This document shows, in pieces, positions 36,067 through 43,968 of a stretch of DNA of 64,000 nucleotides. Both the position numbers and the translations under genes were made by a program. Where the stretch lies: NCBI RefSeq assembly GCF_024331145.1, contig NZ_JANDJO010000003.1, forward strand, positions 434,001 to 498,000, given 5' to 3'. Below the pieces are notes generated by a model. The model was not told the DNA's origin. It ran no database searches and worked only from the letters and a program-made list of their open reading frames with translations. Source of the stretch: Shimia sp. CNT1-13L.2 (GTDB lineage: Bacteria > Pseudomonadota > Alphaproteobacteria > Rhodobacterales > Rhodobacteraceae). Numbering within the stretch: position 1 is the first letter of the stretch; every line of letters begins with the position of its first letter.

Positions 36067-37974
36067 TTATTCGGCGGGAACCGGCACGGGGGCGGGGCGC
36101 GGTTGATCAAGGCGCACCGAGCGGATCAGGTCACAGGCGGCAAAGGTCAGCTGTGGCCAGCCGGGGGCGGCCATGAAGAGCGGTTGCCAGCGCGGCGCAA
36201 AACACTGTTTGAACTGGCGCAGGCCGGGGCCGTTGGCGTGTTTATCGAATTTGCGACGGATGGTGTTTTCCACCGGATGGCAGCCTTCGGGACGCGCGGG
36301 CACCGCGGCGAGGGACAGGCAGGGAATGTTGTCTTCGCGGGCCAATTCGATGGCGCGGTTCACAAGCGCGTGCATGGTGCCGTCAGGGGCGTCGGGCAGG
36401 ATGCGCATCAGATCGAGGCACCATTCGCGGGCAGACCTGTGCAGGGTGATGAAACCGACGCAGCCCTTGTCGGTGCAGGCCAGAAGCACCTTTTGTTCGG
36501 CAACATAGCCTTCTTCGAAACGTCCCATCGAAAAGCCCCGTGCGACGCCGTGGGCATCTTCCCAAGCGTGTGAGATGCGGCGCATCTCGATCAGGGGCAG
36601 GTCGTGCGCGGCGGGGGCGTCGATGGACACACCGGCCTTTTCGGCATGGCGCAGTTTGCGGCGCAGCTGGCGATAAGAGGCGCCCTTGAGATCGTGCGAT
36701 TGGGTGCAGATCAGGGCCTCGTCGGCGATATGCAGAACGGCCCAGCCTTCGCGGCGGGCATGAACCGCCTGTCGCGAGGTGATCTTGTACTTGCAGATGA
36801 TGCGGTTTTGGGCGCGGGCAATACGGCGCAGCGGGGTGGCAAGCTCGCCTGCGTGGCTGTCGACGGGATCGAACAGCGCGGTCAGGGTCTGGCCGGTGCG
36901 CACGATGCCGCAAATGCCGTGACCACAATCCACCAGCGAACCGCCATTCTGGCGCAGGACCCCCAGTTCGGCGCGGGCCAGCGGGGTGGTGAGGGCGTCG
37001 GCGAGATCGGAGGCTTGCGTGGCGAGGTAGGCCTCATGCTCGCGCAGCGGGCGGAGCAGGGCAATCGCGGCAATCACTGCCGGGATGGCGTAATAGACAA
37101 TGCGGAAGGCGATGATCGCGGCCATCAACTCGGGATGCGGCAGATGCGGCAGCATCGACAGCAGCGTGAGCTCAAATGGGCCAACGCCGCCGGGCGTGCC
37201 GGACAGGATCGCGAGACCCAGCGCAACAAGGAACACCGGCAGGAACATCAGCAGGTGCAACTGGATCCCATGCGGGATCAGGGCATGGAAGGCGATGCCC
37301 GCCGCCACGGTATCGATCAGGCACAGGGCCATCAGGCTGCCCATGGCGGGCAGGGTCGGCAGGGCGATTTCGCGCCCGCCAAGGATACGCAGAACCGGAA
37401 AGAAGAAGGCCAGGAAGGCAAGACAGCAGGCGGCGACCAGAATCACGGCAGGCACCCAGCCCGGGATATGCGGCACGGGCAGGATCAGGGCGCTGACGGC
37501 GATCACTACGGCAAGGGCCGCAAGGAAGGTCACGGCGACAAAGGCGGAGATGCGCGCGGCATCGATCAGGCTCAGGCCCGGCTGCATCCGCCAGCGTACG
37601 AAGCTGCCAACCACGGCACCGGCGCCAAGGGTCTGGCCAAGGGCGATGGCGGTTGCGCCGCCCAGCGTGGCATCGCGCGGGCGTACGCCGGTCTGGAAAT
37701 GGCGGTGGGCAATCACATCGTAGCGGGCAACGGCAAGGAAGCTGATGGCGGTTGCAACAAGTGCGATCAGCCACTGATGCGGTTGCAGCGTGGTCATCGC
37801 GGCCTTGAGTGCAGCCATGTCGAGACCTTCCAGCCGCTCGACAACCAGCCAGCCGCACGCGGCCGCGATTGCGAGGGGCAGAACGTGTTTAGGGAGCTGA
37901 CGCAAAGACCTCAACGACTGCAAGATATGTGCCTGTGTGTTTGTATTGTTTTCACCAGAATCCCCCAACATCAT
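36067..37974 (-). CDS. MprF-like phosphatidylglycerol lysyltransferase (flippase plus DUF2156 domain)
   Basis: About 635 residues; the ATG at 37974 lacks a clear ribosome site, and TTG at 37986 or ATG at 37971 are alternatives. The first half has about eight membrane helices of the lysyl-PG flippase type (SGTPGGVGPFELTLLSML). The second half is a DUF2156/GNAT-like domain (ASYRQLRRKLRHAEKAGV, WCLDLMRILPDAPDGTM). MprF-type enzymes attach an amino acid from tRNA to phosphatidylglycerol, lowering the negative surface charge and resisting cationic peptides. The transferred residue cannot be predicted. Confidence 0.82.
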   Translation of the reverse strand: MMLGDSGENNTNTQAHILQSLRSLRQLPKHVLPLAIAAACGWLVVERLEGLDMAALKAAMTTLQPHQWLIALVATAISFLAVARYDVIAHRHFQTGVRPRDATLGGATAIALGQTLGAGAVVGSFVRWRMQPGLSLIDAARISAFVAVTFLAALAVVIAVSALILPVPHIPGWVPAVILVAACCLAFLAFFFPVLRILGGREIALPTLPAMGSLMALCLIDTVAAGIAFHALIPHGIQLHLLMFLPVFLVALGLAILSGTPGGVGPFELTLLSMLPHLPHPELMAAIIAFRIVYYAIPAVIAAIALLRPLREHEAYLATQASDLADALTTPLARAELGVLRQNGGSLVDCGHGICGIVRTGQTLTALFDPVDSHAGELATPLRRIARAQNRIICKYKITSRQAVHARREGWAVLHIADEALICTQSHDLKGASYRQLRRKLRHAEKAGVSIDAPAAHDLPLIEMRRISHAWEDAHGVARGFSMGRFEEGYVAEQKVLLACTDKGCVGFITLHRSAREWCLDLMRILPDAPDGTMHALVNRAIELAREDNIPCLSLAAVPARPEGCHPVENTIRRKFDKHANGPGLRQFKQCFAPRWQPLFMAAPGWPQLTFAACDLIRSVRLDQPRPAPVPVPAE

Positions 37975-38025
37975 GTTTCGGGTCAAGGATTATCGGGTTA
38001 AAACAAGTGGCTATTTGGTTAAAGA

Positions 38026-38056
38026 AAAGGCGCGTGAGGGTAACCCACGCGCCTTT
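38026..38056 (-). terminator. Intrinsic terminator of the zeta-subunit gene
   Basis: Eleven-base arms AAAGGCGCGTG and CACGCGCCTTT around a nine-base loop. On the minus strand TTTTCTTT follows, 27 bases after the gene's stop. Confidence 0.88.
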
Positions 38057-38082
38057 CTCTGTTCATTTCATGACAAACTCTA

Positions 38083-38397
38083 TCAGAGTTCCTGCATGAT
38101 CTGCTCTTTGGCGATGACCAGCAGCTCGGCGCGTTTGCTGCGGATCTCGTCCGAAGTGATCTTGCCTTCGAGGTCGGCAACAACCTTGCGCACGACGTCT
38201 TCGTGGCCGGCTTCTTCGAAATCGGCGATAACGACGGTCTTGGCGTATTCGTCGGCCTCGTCGCCGGACTTGCCCAGCAGTTCAGCGGCCCAGAGACCCA
38301 GCAGCTTGTTGCAGCGGGCTTCGGCCTTGAAGTTCATTTCTTCATCATGCGCGAACTTGTTTTCGAATGCGGATTCGCGATCGTCAAAGGTGGTCAT
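38083..38397 (-). CDS. DUF1476 protein, ATP synthase inhibitor subunit zeta homologue
   Basis: 104 residues from the ATG at 38397 (AAAGGAA seven bases upstream); an ATG six codons earlier is less likely. The N-terminus [20 protein letters not shown] and the length match the zeta subunit of Paracoccus denitrificans ATP synthase, whose first helix blocks ATP hydrolysis by F1. The remainder is a four-helix bundle ([17 protein letters not shown]). It is not near the atp operon, so it is regulated separately. It is divergent from purC. Confidence 0.9.
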   Translation of the reverse strand: MTTFDDRESAFENKFAHDEEMNFKAEARCNKLLGLWAAELLGKSGDEADEYAKTVVIADFEEAGHEDVVRKVVADLEGKITSDEIRSKRAELLVIAKEQIMQEL

Positions 38398-38555
38398 CTG
38401 CGGATTCCTTTGCAAATGTTGGCGTTGGGCCTTGTATGCAGCGTCTCGCGCGTCGCCGCAAGAGGGCGTGCTGCGCTTGCGACAATGCCGCCCATGGATT
38501 AAGAGGGCGCATCAAAGCGGGGAGTCGCCCCCGCAAGACAGGAAAGAGACCTCTC

Positions 38556-39314
38556 ATGGCGCGTGGCAAGAAGATTTACGAAGGCAAGGCCAAGATTCTG
38601 TTCGAAGGCCCCGAGCCGGGCACGATTGTCCAATATTTCAAGGATGATGCGACCGCGTTCAACGCCGAGAAGAAAGACGTGATCGACGGCAAGGGCGTGC
38701 TGAACAACCGCCTGTCCGAGTATTTCATGACCGGTCTGGCACAGATCGGCGTGCCGACCCACTTTCTCAAGCGCCTGAACATGCGCGAGCAGCTTGTGCG
38801 CTCCTGCGAGATCATTCCGCTGGAAGTTATCGTGCGCAACTTCGCCGCAGGCTCGATGAGTAAGCGCCTTGGCATCGAGGAAGGCACCCAGCTGCCGCGC
38901 CCGATCGTCGAGTATTGCTACAAGGATGACAGCCTGGGTGATCCGCTGGTCACCGAAGAGCACATCGCGGCCTTTGGCTGGGCCACCCAGCAGGACATGG
39001 ATGACATCCTTGGCCTTGCGCTGCGTGTGAACGATTACCTGTCCGGCGTCATGTATGGCGTGGGCATCAAGCTGGTCGACTTCAAGATCGAGATCGGCCG
39101 CGTTTACGAAGGTGATTTCCAGCGTCTTGTCGTGGCCGACGAAATCAGCCCCGACAGCTGCCGGCTGTGGGACCTTGAGACCGGTCAGAAGCTCGACAAG
39201 GACGTGTTCCGCCGCGATCTTGGCAGCCTGACCGACGCCTATGCCGAAGTGGCGCGCCGTCTGGGTGTAATGCCCAAGACGTCGACCCCGACCAAGCCAA
39301 CGCTGGTGAACTAA
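38556..39314 (+). CDS. purC: Phosphoribosylaminoimidazole-succinocarboxamide synthase (SAICAR synthetase)
   Basis: 252 residues, start at 38556 with GGAAAGAG upstream. Signatures include [12 protein letters not shown], the SAICAR motif [16 protein letters not shown] and [10 protein letters not shown], plus [12 protein letters not shown]. It joins aspartate to CAIR in purine synthesis. purS and purQ follow, giving a purine operon. It is divergent from the zeta-type gene. Confidence 0.97.
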   Translation: MARGKKIYEGKAKILFEGPEPGTIVQYFKDDATAFNAEKKDVIDGKGVLNNRLSEYFMTGLAQIGVPTHFLKRLNMREQLVRSCEIIPLEVIVRNFAAGSMSKRLGIEEGTQLPRPIVEYCYKDDSLGDPLVTEEHIAAFGWATQQDMDDILGLALRVNDYLSGVMYGVGIKLVDFKIEIGRVYEGDFQRLVVADEISPDSCRLWDLETGQKLDKDVFRRDLGSLTDAYAEVARRLGVMPKTSTPTKPTLVN

Positions 39315-39319
39315 TCTCT

Positions 39320-39340
39320 CGCGCCCCGGACCGGGGCGCG
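39320..39340. promoter_or_regulatory. Perfect GC hairpin between purC and purS
   Basis: Ten-base arms CGCGCCCCGG and CCGGGGCGCG around one base (A), so the usable stem is about eight pairs. No T-run follows. It may stabilise mRNA ends or tune read-through into purSQ. Confidence 0.5.
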
Positions 39341-39407
39341 TCGCACTTAAGATATCTTGCAACGAAGAAGCCGGATCAGGGTTCTTCGCAAACCGGAGAG
39401 ACAAGAC

Positions 39408-39638
39408 ATGAAAGCACGTGTGTACGTGATGCTGAAAAACGGCGTTCTGGACCCGCAGGGCGAGGCCGTGCGCCACGCACTGGGCAGCCTCGGCTTTGAC
39501 GGCGTGGAAGGTGTGCGCCAGGGCAAGGTGATCGAGCTGGACCTCGCCGAGGGCACCACCGAGGACACCGTGACCGAGATGTGCGAGAAGCTTCTCGCCA
39601 ACACCGTGATCGAAAGCTACCGCGTGGAGCTGATGTAA
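39408..39638 (+). CDS. purS: FGAM synthase subunit PurS
   Basis: 76 residues; ATG at 39408 with GGAGAG upstream. The protein starts MKARVYVMLKNGVLDPQG and contains VRQGKVIELDL, both typical of PurS. It bridges PurL and PurQ in the multi-subunit phosphoribosylformylglycinamidine synthase. The stop overlaps the purQ ATG by one base. purL itself is not in the window. Confidence 0.95.
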   Translation: MKARVYVMLKNGVLDPQGEAVRHALGSLGFDGVEGVRQGKVIELDLAEGTTEDTVTEMCEKLLANTVIESYRVELM

Positions 39639-40306
39639 TGAAGGCAGCGGTCATCGTTTTCCCGGGTTCGAACTGCGACCGCGATCTCGCGGTGGCCTTC
39701 GAACGTGCGGGCATGGATGTCACCATGGTGTGGCACAAGGACACCGACCTTCCCGAAGGTCTTGATATCGTGGGCGTTCCGGGCGGTTTCTCGTTCGGTG
39801 ATTACCTGCGCTGCGGTGCAATCGCGGCAAACTCGCCGATCTGCAAATCGCTGATCCAGCACACCGAGCGCGGCGGTTATGCCGTGGGCGTCTGCAACGG
39901 CTTCCAGATCCTGACCGAGACCGGCATTCTGCCCGGCGCGCTGCGTCGCAACGCGGGTCTCAAGTACATCTGCCGTACCGTTGGTCTCAAGGTCGAGAAC
40001 GCGGAAACCGCCTTTACCTCGGGCTACGAACTTGGCCAGGAAATCCAGGTTCCGATCGCGCACCACGACGGCAACTATTTCGTCACCGACGAAAAGCTGG
40101 CTCAGCTGCGTGACGAAGGTCGTATCGCCTTCACTTATACCGATAACCCGAATGGGTCGGTTGCCGATATCGCCGGTGTGATTTCGAAAAACCGTCGTGT
40201 TCTTGGCATGATGCCGCACCCGGAACGGGCCGCGGACGAAGGTCATGGCGGCACGGACGGGGTGGCAATGTTCCGCTCGTTGATGGACCAACTCGCCACT
40301 GCGTGA
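39638..40306 (+). CDS. purQ: FGAM synthase glutaminase subunit PurQ
   Basis: 222 residues of a class I glutamine amidotransferase. The nucleophile cysteine is in GVCNGFQIL and the His-Glu pair is in MMPHPERA. It releases ammonia from glutamine for PurL. It begins in the purS stop (TAATG). The longer open frame upstream belongs to the purS region and is not used. Confidence 0.96.
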   Translation: MKAAVIVFPGSNCDRDLAVAFERAGMDVTMVWHKDTDLPEGLDIVGVPGGFSFGDYLRCGAIAANSPICKSLIQHTERGGYAVGVCNGFQILTETGILPGALRRNAGLKYICRTVGLKVENAETAFTSGYELGQEIQVPIAHHDGNYFVTDEKLAQLRDEGRIAFTYTDNPNGSVADIAGVISKNRRVLGMMPHPERAADEGHGGTDGVAMFRSLMDQLATA

Positions 40307-40342
40307 CTTGTGACTGGTTTTGGGGCGGCGTAATCTGACGTC

Positions 40343-42109
40343 ATGGAAGAGCTGCCCCTTTCCGACCAATCCCGGACGCCGAGGACACGCGCTGCAAGCT
40401 GGCGGGTGCGTCTGGCTTTTGCGCTGCTCCTTGTGGCGGCTGCGGTGACGATTATCGTCACCAACTCTTTCCTGACAGACCGTTTTACCGAGAACACCCG
40501 CACGCGGGCTGAGCTTCGTCTTGCGCTCTATTCCGGCAACCTTCAGTCGGAATTGCGCCGCAACGCGATCGTGCCACAGCTTCTGGCCAAGGACCCGGCG
40601 TTGATCGGGGCGTTGAACTCGGGTGATTTTTCGCAATCGACGGCACGGCTGATTTCTTTTGTTGATGAAATCGGGGCCGCCTCGCTGATGATGCTGGATG
40701 CCGACGGGCGCACCGTTGCGGCCACCGATCGCACGAAGATCGGCGCAAACTATCGTGGATATGAGTTTTTCATCAGTGCGTTACGATCCAACGTTACAGT
40801 TTTTTCAGGCGAGCGGCACGAGAGTGGTGCCTATCATTTCACCTATGCGCGCCGTCTTGAAAGCAATGGTCAGGTGATCGGAGTGATCGCTGTCGAGGCG
40901 GACTTGCAGAAGTTCGAGCGGGCCTGGGCCGGGATTTCCGATGCGGTCTATGTGACCGACAGCCAGGGCACTATCATTCTTGCCACGGAACCACGCTGGC
41001 GCGGCCTGAGCGAGGAAGAGGCCCTGCGTCGCCAGCCGGCCCAGGGCGCGATTGAACGCGCGCTTCAAGCGACCTCGGACTGGACCCAGCTTCCGCCCGA
41101 TGCCTACCTGCGCGGAGAGGGCGTGATGCGCGAAGATGCGCGGATTCCCTTCCGCGGCTGGCGTATGACCCTGTTCACCACCTATTCCAGTGTGCGCGAG
41201 CGGGTGAACGCGGTTCTGGCGCTTGAATTCATGGGGTTTGCCATCCTTCTGGCGCTGGCGTTCTTTTTCCTGAACCGCAAGAATGCCATGCGCATGGCCC
41301 TTTTCCAGCGTGAATCCGCCGAGTTGCGGGTGCTGAACATGCGTCTCCAGCGCGAGATTTCCGAACGTGAACGGATGCAGCAAAGCCTTGCCGTAGCCGA
41401 ACAATCGCTGGCCCAGAGTTCGAAATTGGCCGCGCTTGGCGAGATGTCGGCGGCAGTCAGCCACGAATTGAACCAGCCGCTGGCGGCGATGAAGACCTAT
41501 CTGGCAGGCGCACGCCTTCTGGTACGGCGCAACCGCCCTGACGAGGCGCTGTCATCTTTTCACCGGATTGATGACCTGATTGAGCGCATGGGCGCGATTA
41601 CCAAGCAGCTCAAATCCTATGCGCGAAAGGGCGGTGACGATTTCGTGCCCGTGGTGATGAATGACGCGCTGGTGTCGGCCCTGTCGATGATGGAGCCGCA
41701 ACTCAAGCAGGGGCATGTGCGCATCAGCCGGATCATTCCTGATGAACAGGTCCGGGTGATGGGCGATCGTGTGCGCATCGAGCAGGTGATCATCAACCTT
41801 CTGCGCAACGCGCTTGATGCGATGGAGGGGCTGAGCCAGCCCGAAATCGAGATAATTCTGGCGGCGGGTGAAACCGCCACACTGACCGTGCGGGACAGCG
41901 GGCCGGGCATCGAGAACCTGGATGAACTGTTTGAGCCGTTCTTTACCACCAAGCAGCCGGGCGATGGTGTCGGGCTGGGGCTGGCGATTTCTTCGGGGAT
42001 CGTGAGCGATCTTGGTGGTCGGATGACCGCGCGCAACGGACAGGACGGGGGGGCTGTATTTGAAGTGCAGCTTCCTATTTTGAGTGAAGATATCGAGGCA
42101 GCGGAGTAA
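40343..42109 (+). CDS. dctB: C4-dicarboxylate sensor histidine kinase DctB
   Basis: 588 residues. TM1 near 25-45 (LAFALLLVAAAVTIIVT) and TM2 near 300-320 (LEFMGFAILLALAFFFL) flank a periplasmic double-PAS-like sensor domain. A coiled segment (LRVLNMRLQREISERERMQ) leads to the HisKA box (SAAVSHELNQPLAAMKTYL) and the HATPase domain (LRNALDAM, GVGLGLAIS). DctB senses C4-dicarboxylates and phosphorylates DctD, whose gene starts three bases after the dctB stop. The TRAP or DctA transporter they would regulate is not in the window. Confidence 0.92.
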   Translation: MEELPLSDQSRTPRTRAASWRVRLAFALLLVAAAVTIIVTNSFLTDRFTENTRTRAELRLALYSGNLQSELRRNAIVPQLLAKDPALIGALNSGDFSQSTARLISFVDEIGAASLMMLDADGRTVAATDRTKIGANYRGYEFFISALRSNVTVFSGERHESGAYHFTYARRLESNGQVIGVIAVEADLQKFERAWAGISDAVYVTDSQGTIILATEPRWRGLSEEEALRRQPAQGAIERALQATSDWTQLPPDAYLRGEGVMREDARIPFRGWRMTLFTTYSSVRERVNAVLALEFMGFAILLALAFFFLNRKNAMRMALFQRESAELRVLNMRLQREISERERMQQSLAVAEQSLAQSSKLAALGEMSAAVSHELNQPLAAMKTYLAGARLLVRRNRPDEALSSFHRIDDLIERMGAITKQLKSYARKGGDDFVPVVMNDALVSALSMMEPQLKQGHVRISRIIPDEQVRVMGDRVRIEQVIINLLRNALDAMEGLSQPEIEIILAAGETATLTVRDSGPGIENLDELFEPFFTTKQPGDGVGLGLAISSGIVSDLGGRMTARNGQDGGAVFEVQLPILSEDIEAAE

Positions 42110-42112
42110 CTT

Positions 42113-43447
42113 ATGGCCCAGGGTATGAAAATCGCGATTGTCGATGACGAACAGGACATGCGTCAGTCGATCAGCCAGTGGCTGGCATTGTCGGGCTATG
42201 ACACTGAGACCTTTGCCAGCGCCGAGGATGCGTTGAAGAAGCTGGGGCCGGACTATCCGGGCATCGTGATTTCGGACATCAAGATGCCGGGCATGGACGG
42301 GATGCAGTTCCTGAAAAAGTTGATGGGATCGGACAGCGCGCTGCCGGTGATCATGATCACCGGCCACGGTGACGTGCCGATGGCGGTTGAGGCGATGCGG
42401 GTGGGGGCGTTCGACTTTCTTGAAAAGCCGTTCAATCCCGACCGGATGAGCCAGCTTGCCAAGAAGGCGACAACCGCGCGGCGTATGACGCTTGATGCGC
42501 GGGCCTTGCGGCGCGAGTTGTCGGATGGCGGCCAGCTGATGAAAAAGCTGATCGGGGCGAGCCCGGTGATGGAGCGCCTGAAAGAAGACATTCTGGATCT
42601 GGGGCAGGCGGACGGCCATGTTCTGATTGATGGCGAGACCGGCACCGGCAAGACGCTGGTGGCCCATGCCCTGCACGCGGTTGGTAGCCGCGCTGGTAAG
42701 AAATTCGTGCTGGTCAGCTGTGGCGCCTTTGAGGAAGAGGCACTGGCGCGGCGTCTGTTCGGGCCGATGTTGCCGGAAGACAGCCAGTTGCCCGCCATCG
42801 AGGAGGCCCGCGGCGGCACGCTTGTGCTTGAGGATGTCGAGATGCTGAGCGACGGGCTTCAGGCGAAATTGCTGAATGTTATCAACGAACAGGGGACACC
42901 TGCGGAGACGCGGATCATCGCGATCTGCAACATGCAGGAACAGGATCGCACCTGCGAGGATGCTCTGAGGTCGGATCTGTTCTATCGCCTTGCCGCGCTC
43001 AAGATCACGGTGCCGCCTTTGCGCCAGCGGGGCGAGGATATCCTGACCTTGTTTACCCGTCTGTCCGAGCAGTTTGCCGATGACTATGGCTGTGACGCCC
43101 CCAAGGTCAGCGCGCAGGAAGCGGCGCAGCTGTTGCAGGCGCCGTGGCCGGGCAACGTGCGCCAGTTGATCAACCTCGCGGAACGGGCCGTTTTGCAAAG
43201 CCGTCGGGGTGAGGGGACCATTGCCTCGCTCCTGATGAACGATCACGAGGATATGCAGCCGGTGATGACCACCGAGGGCAAGCCGCTCAAGGAATATGTC
43301 GAGGCGTTCGAGCGGATGCTGATCGACAACACCATGCGGCGGCACCGGGGGTCGATCGCCAGTGTCATGGAAGAACTGTGCCTGCCGCGTCGGACGCTGA
43401 ACGAGAAGATGGCCAAATACGGCCTTCAGCGGGCGGACTACCTGTAG
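42113..43447 (+). CDS. dctD: C4-dicarboxylate response regulator DctD (GAFTGA-less)
   Basis: 444 residues: receiver with D11/D12, phospho-acceptor D55 and EKPFNPDRM; AAA+ domain with Walker A GETGTGKT; Fis-type helix-turn-helix at the end (VMEELCLPRRTLNEKM). The GAFTGA loop is missing (LFGPMLPEDSQLPAIEEARGG). Walker B also departs from the norm, reading LVLEDVEML where DE is usual. Either it works with sigma70 or it is a degenerate ATPase. It should control dicarboxylate uptake. Confidence 0.9.
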   Translation: MAQGMKIAIVDDEQDMRQSISQWLALSGYDTETFASAEDALKKLGPDYPGIVISDIKMPGMDGMQFLKKLMGSDSALPVIMITGHGDVPMAVEAMRVGAFDFLEKPFNPDRMSQLAKKATTARRMTLDARALRRELSDGGQLMKKLIGASPVMERLKEDILDLGQADGHVLIDGETGTGKTLVAHALHAVGSRAGKKFVLVSCGAFEEEALARRLFGPMLPEDSQLPAIEEARGGTLVLEDVEMLSDGLQAKLLNVINEQGTPAETRIIAICNMQEQDRTCEDALRSDLFYRLAALKITVPPLRQRGEDILTLFTRLSEQFADDYGCDAPKVSAQEAAQLLQAPWPGNVRQLINLAERAVLQSRRGEGTIASLLMNDHEDMQPVMTTEGKPLKEYVEAFERMLIDNTMRRHRGSIASVMEELCLPRRTLNEKMAKYGLQRADYL

Positions 43448-43470
43448 GTCCATACTGCAACGCATGTTGA

Positions 43471-43499
43471 AACACCCGCCCAACCGGCGGGTGTTTTCC
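43471..43499 (+). terminator. Intrinsic terminator of dctBD
   Basis: Ten-base arms AACACCCGCC and GGCGGGTGTT around CAACC, followed by TTCC. It lies 24 bases after the dctD stop. Confidence 0.88.
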
Positions 43500-43501
43500 G
43501 T

Positions 43502-43968
43502 TGGACGTTAAGGATTTGGTAAAAGATGCCGTGAAATCAGCCTTTTTGACGGGCGTTTTTGAAGCCGCTTACCATTTGGCATTGTAATTTCCCTGATCGT
43601 GGTCTTATGTAGCTTTACGGAGGTCTGTCCTACGGGACGCCCCGCATGAGTTTCGCTGGATTGAGATGGCTGACGGCAGAGAATGCCCAACTTCCCGTCC
43701 AGACCGATTGGCCCCTTGAAAGAGGGGCAGAGAGTTGCCCGGACCGCCAAGGCGGCGGGCGTATAACAGACGCAGAAAGTGCCCAAATGCCTTTCGAGCG
43801 TCGGAGAAGAAACGCGATGAAGCGCGCGATGACATTGAGAGACCGAGCAGAGGCCGCCAGCGGCCCCCTCGGCCGCGCGCCTAGCTTCGCCCAGACAAGA
43901 CACCGCACGCAATCCCTCCAACTCGGCCCGCCGGGACGCGGGCGATTGCGGCTGTGCATACGGAACCA
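43502..43968 (+). other. Long non-coding leader region upstream of rne
   Basis: About 470 bases with no supportable gene. The first third is A/T-richer and holds a possible promoter (TTGACG at 43546, TACCAT 18 bases on). The rest is very G/C-rich with many short complementary segments, for example GCCGCCAGCGGC near 43854. A long structured leader fits rne, whose mRNA in enteric bacteria is autoregulated through its 5' untranslated region. Open frames here on the minus strand have no ribosome site or family match. Confidence 0.5.
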
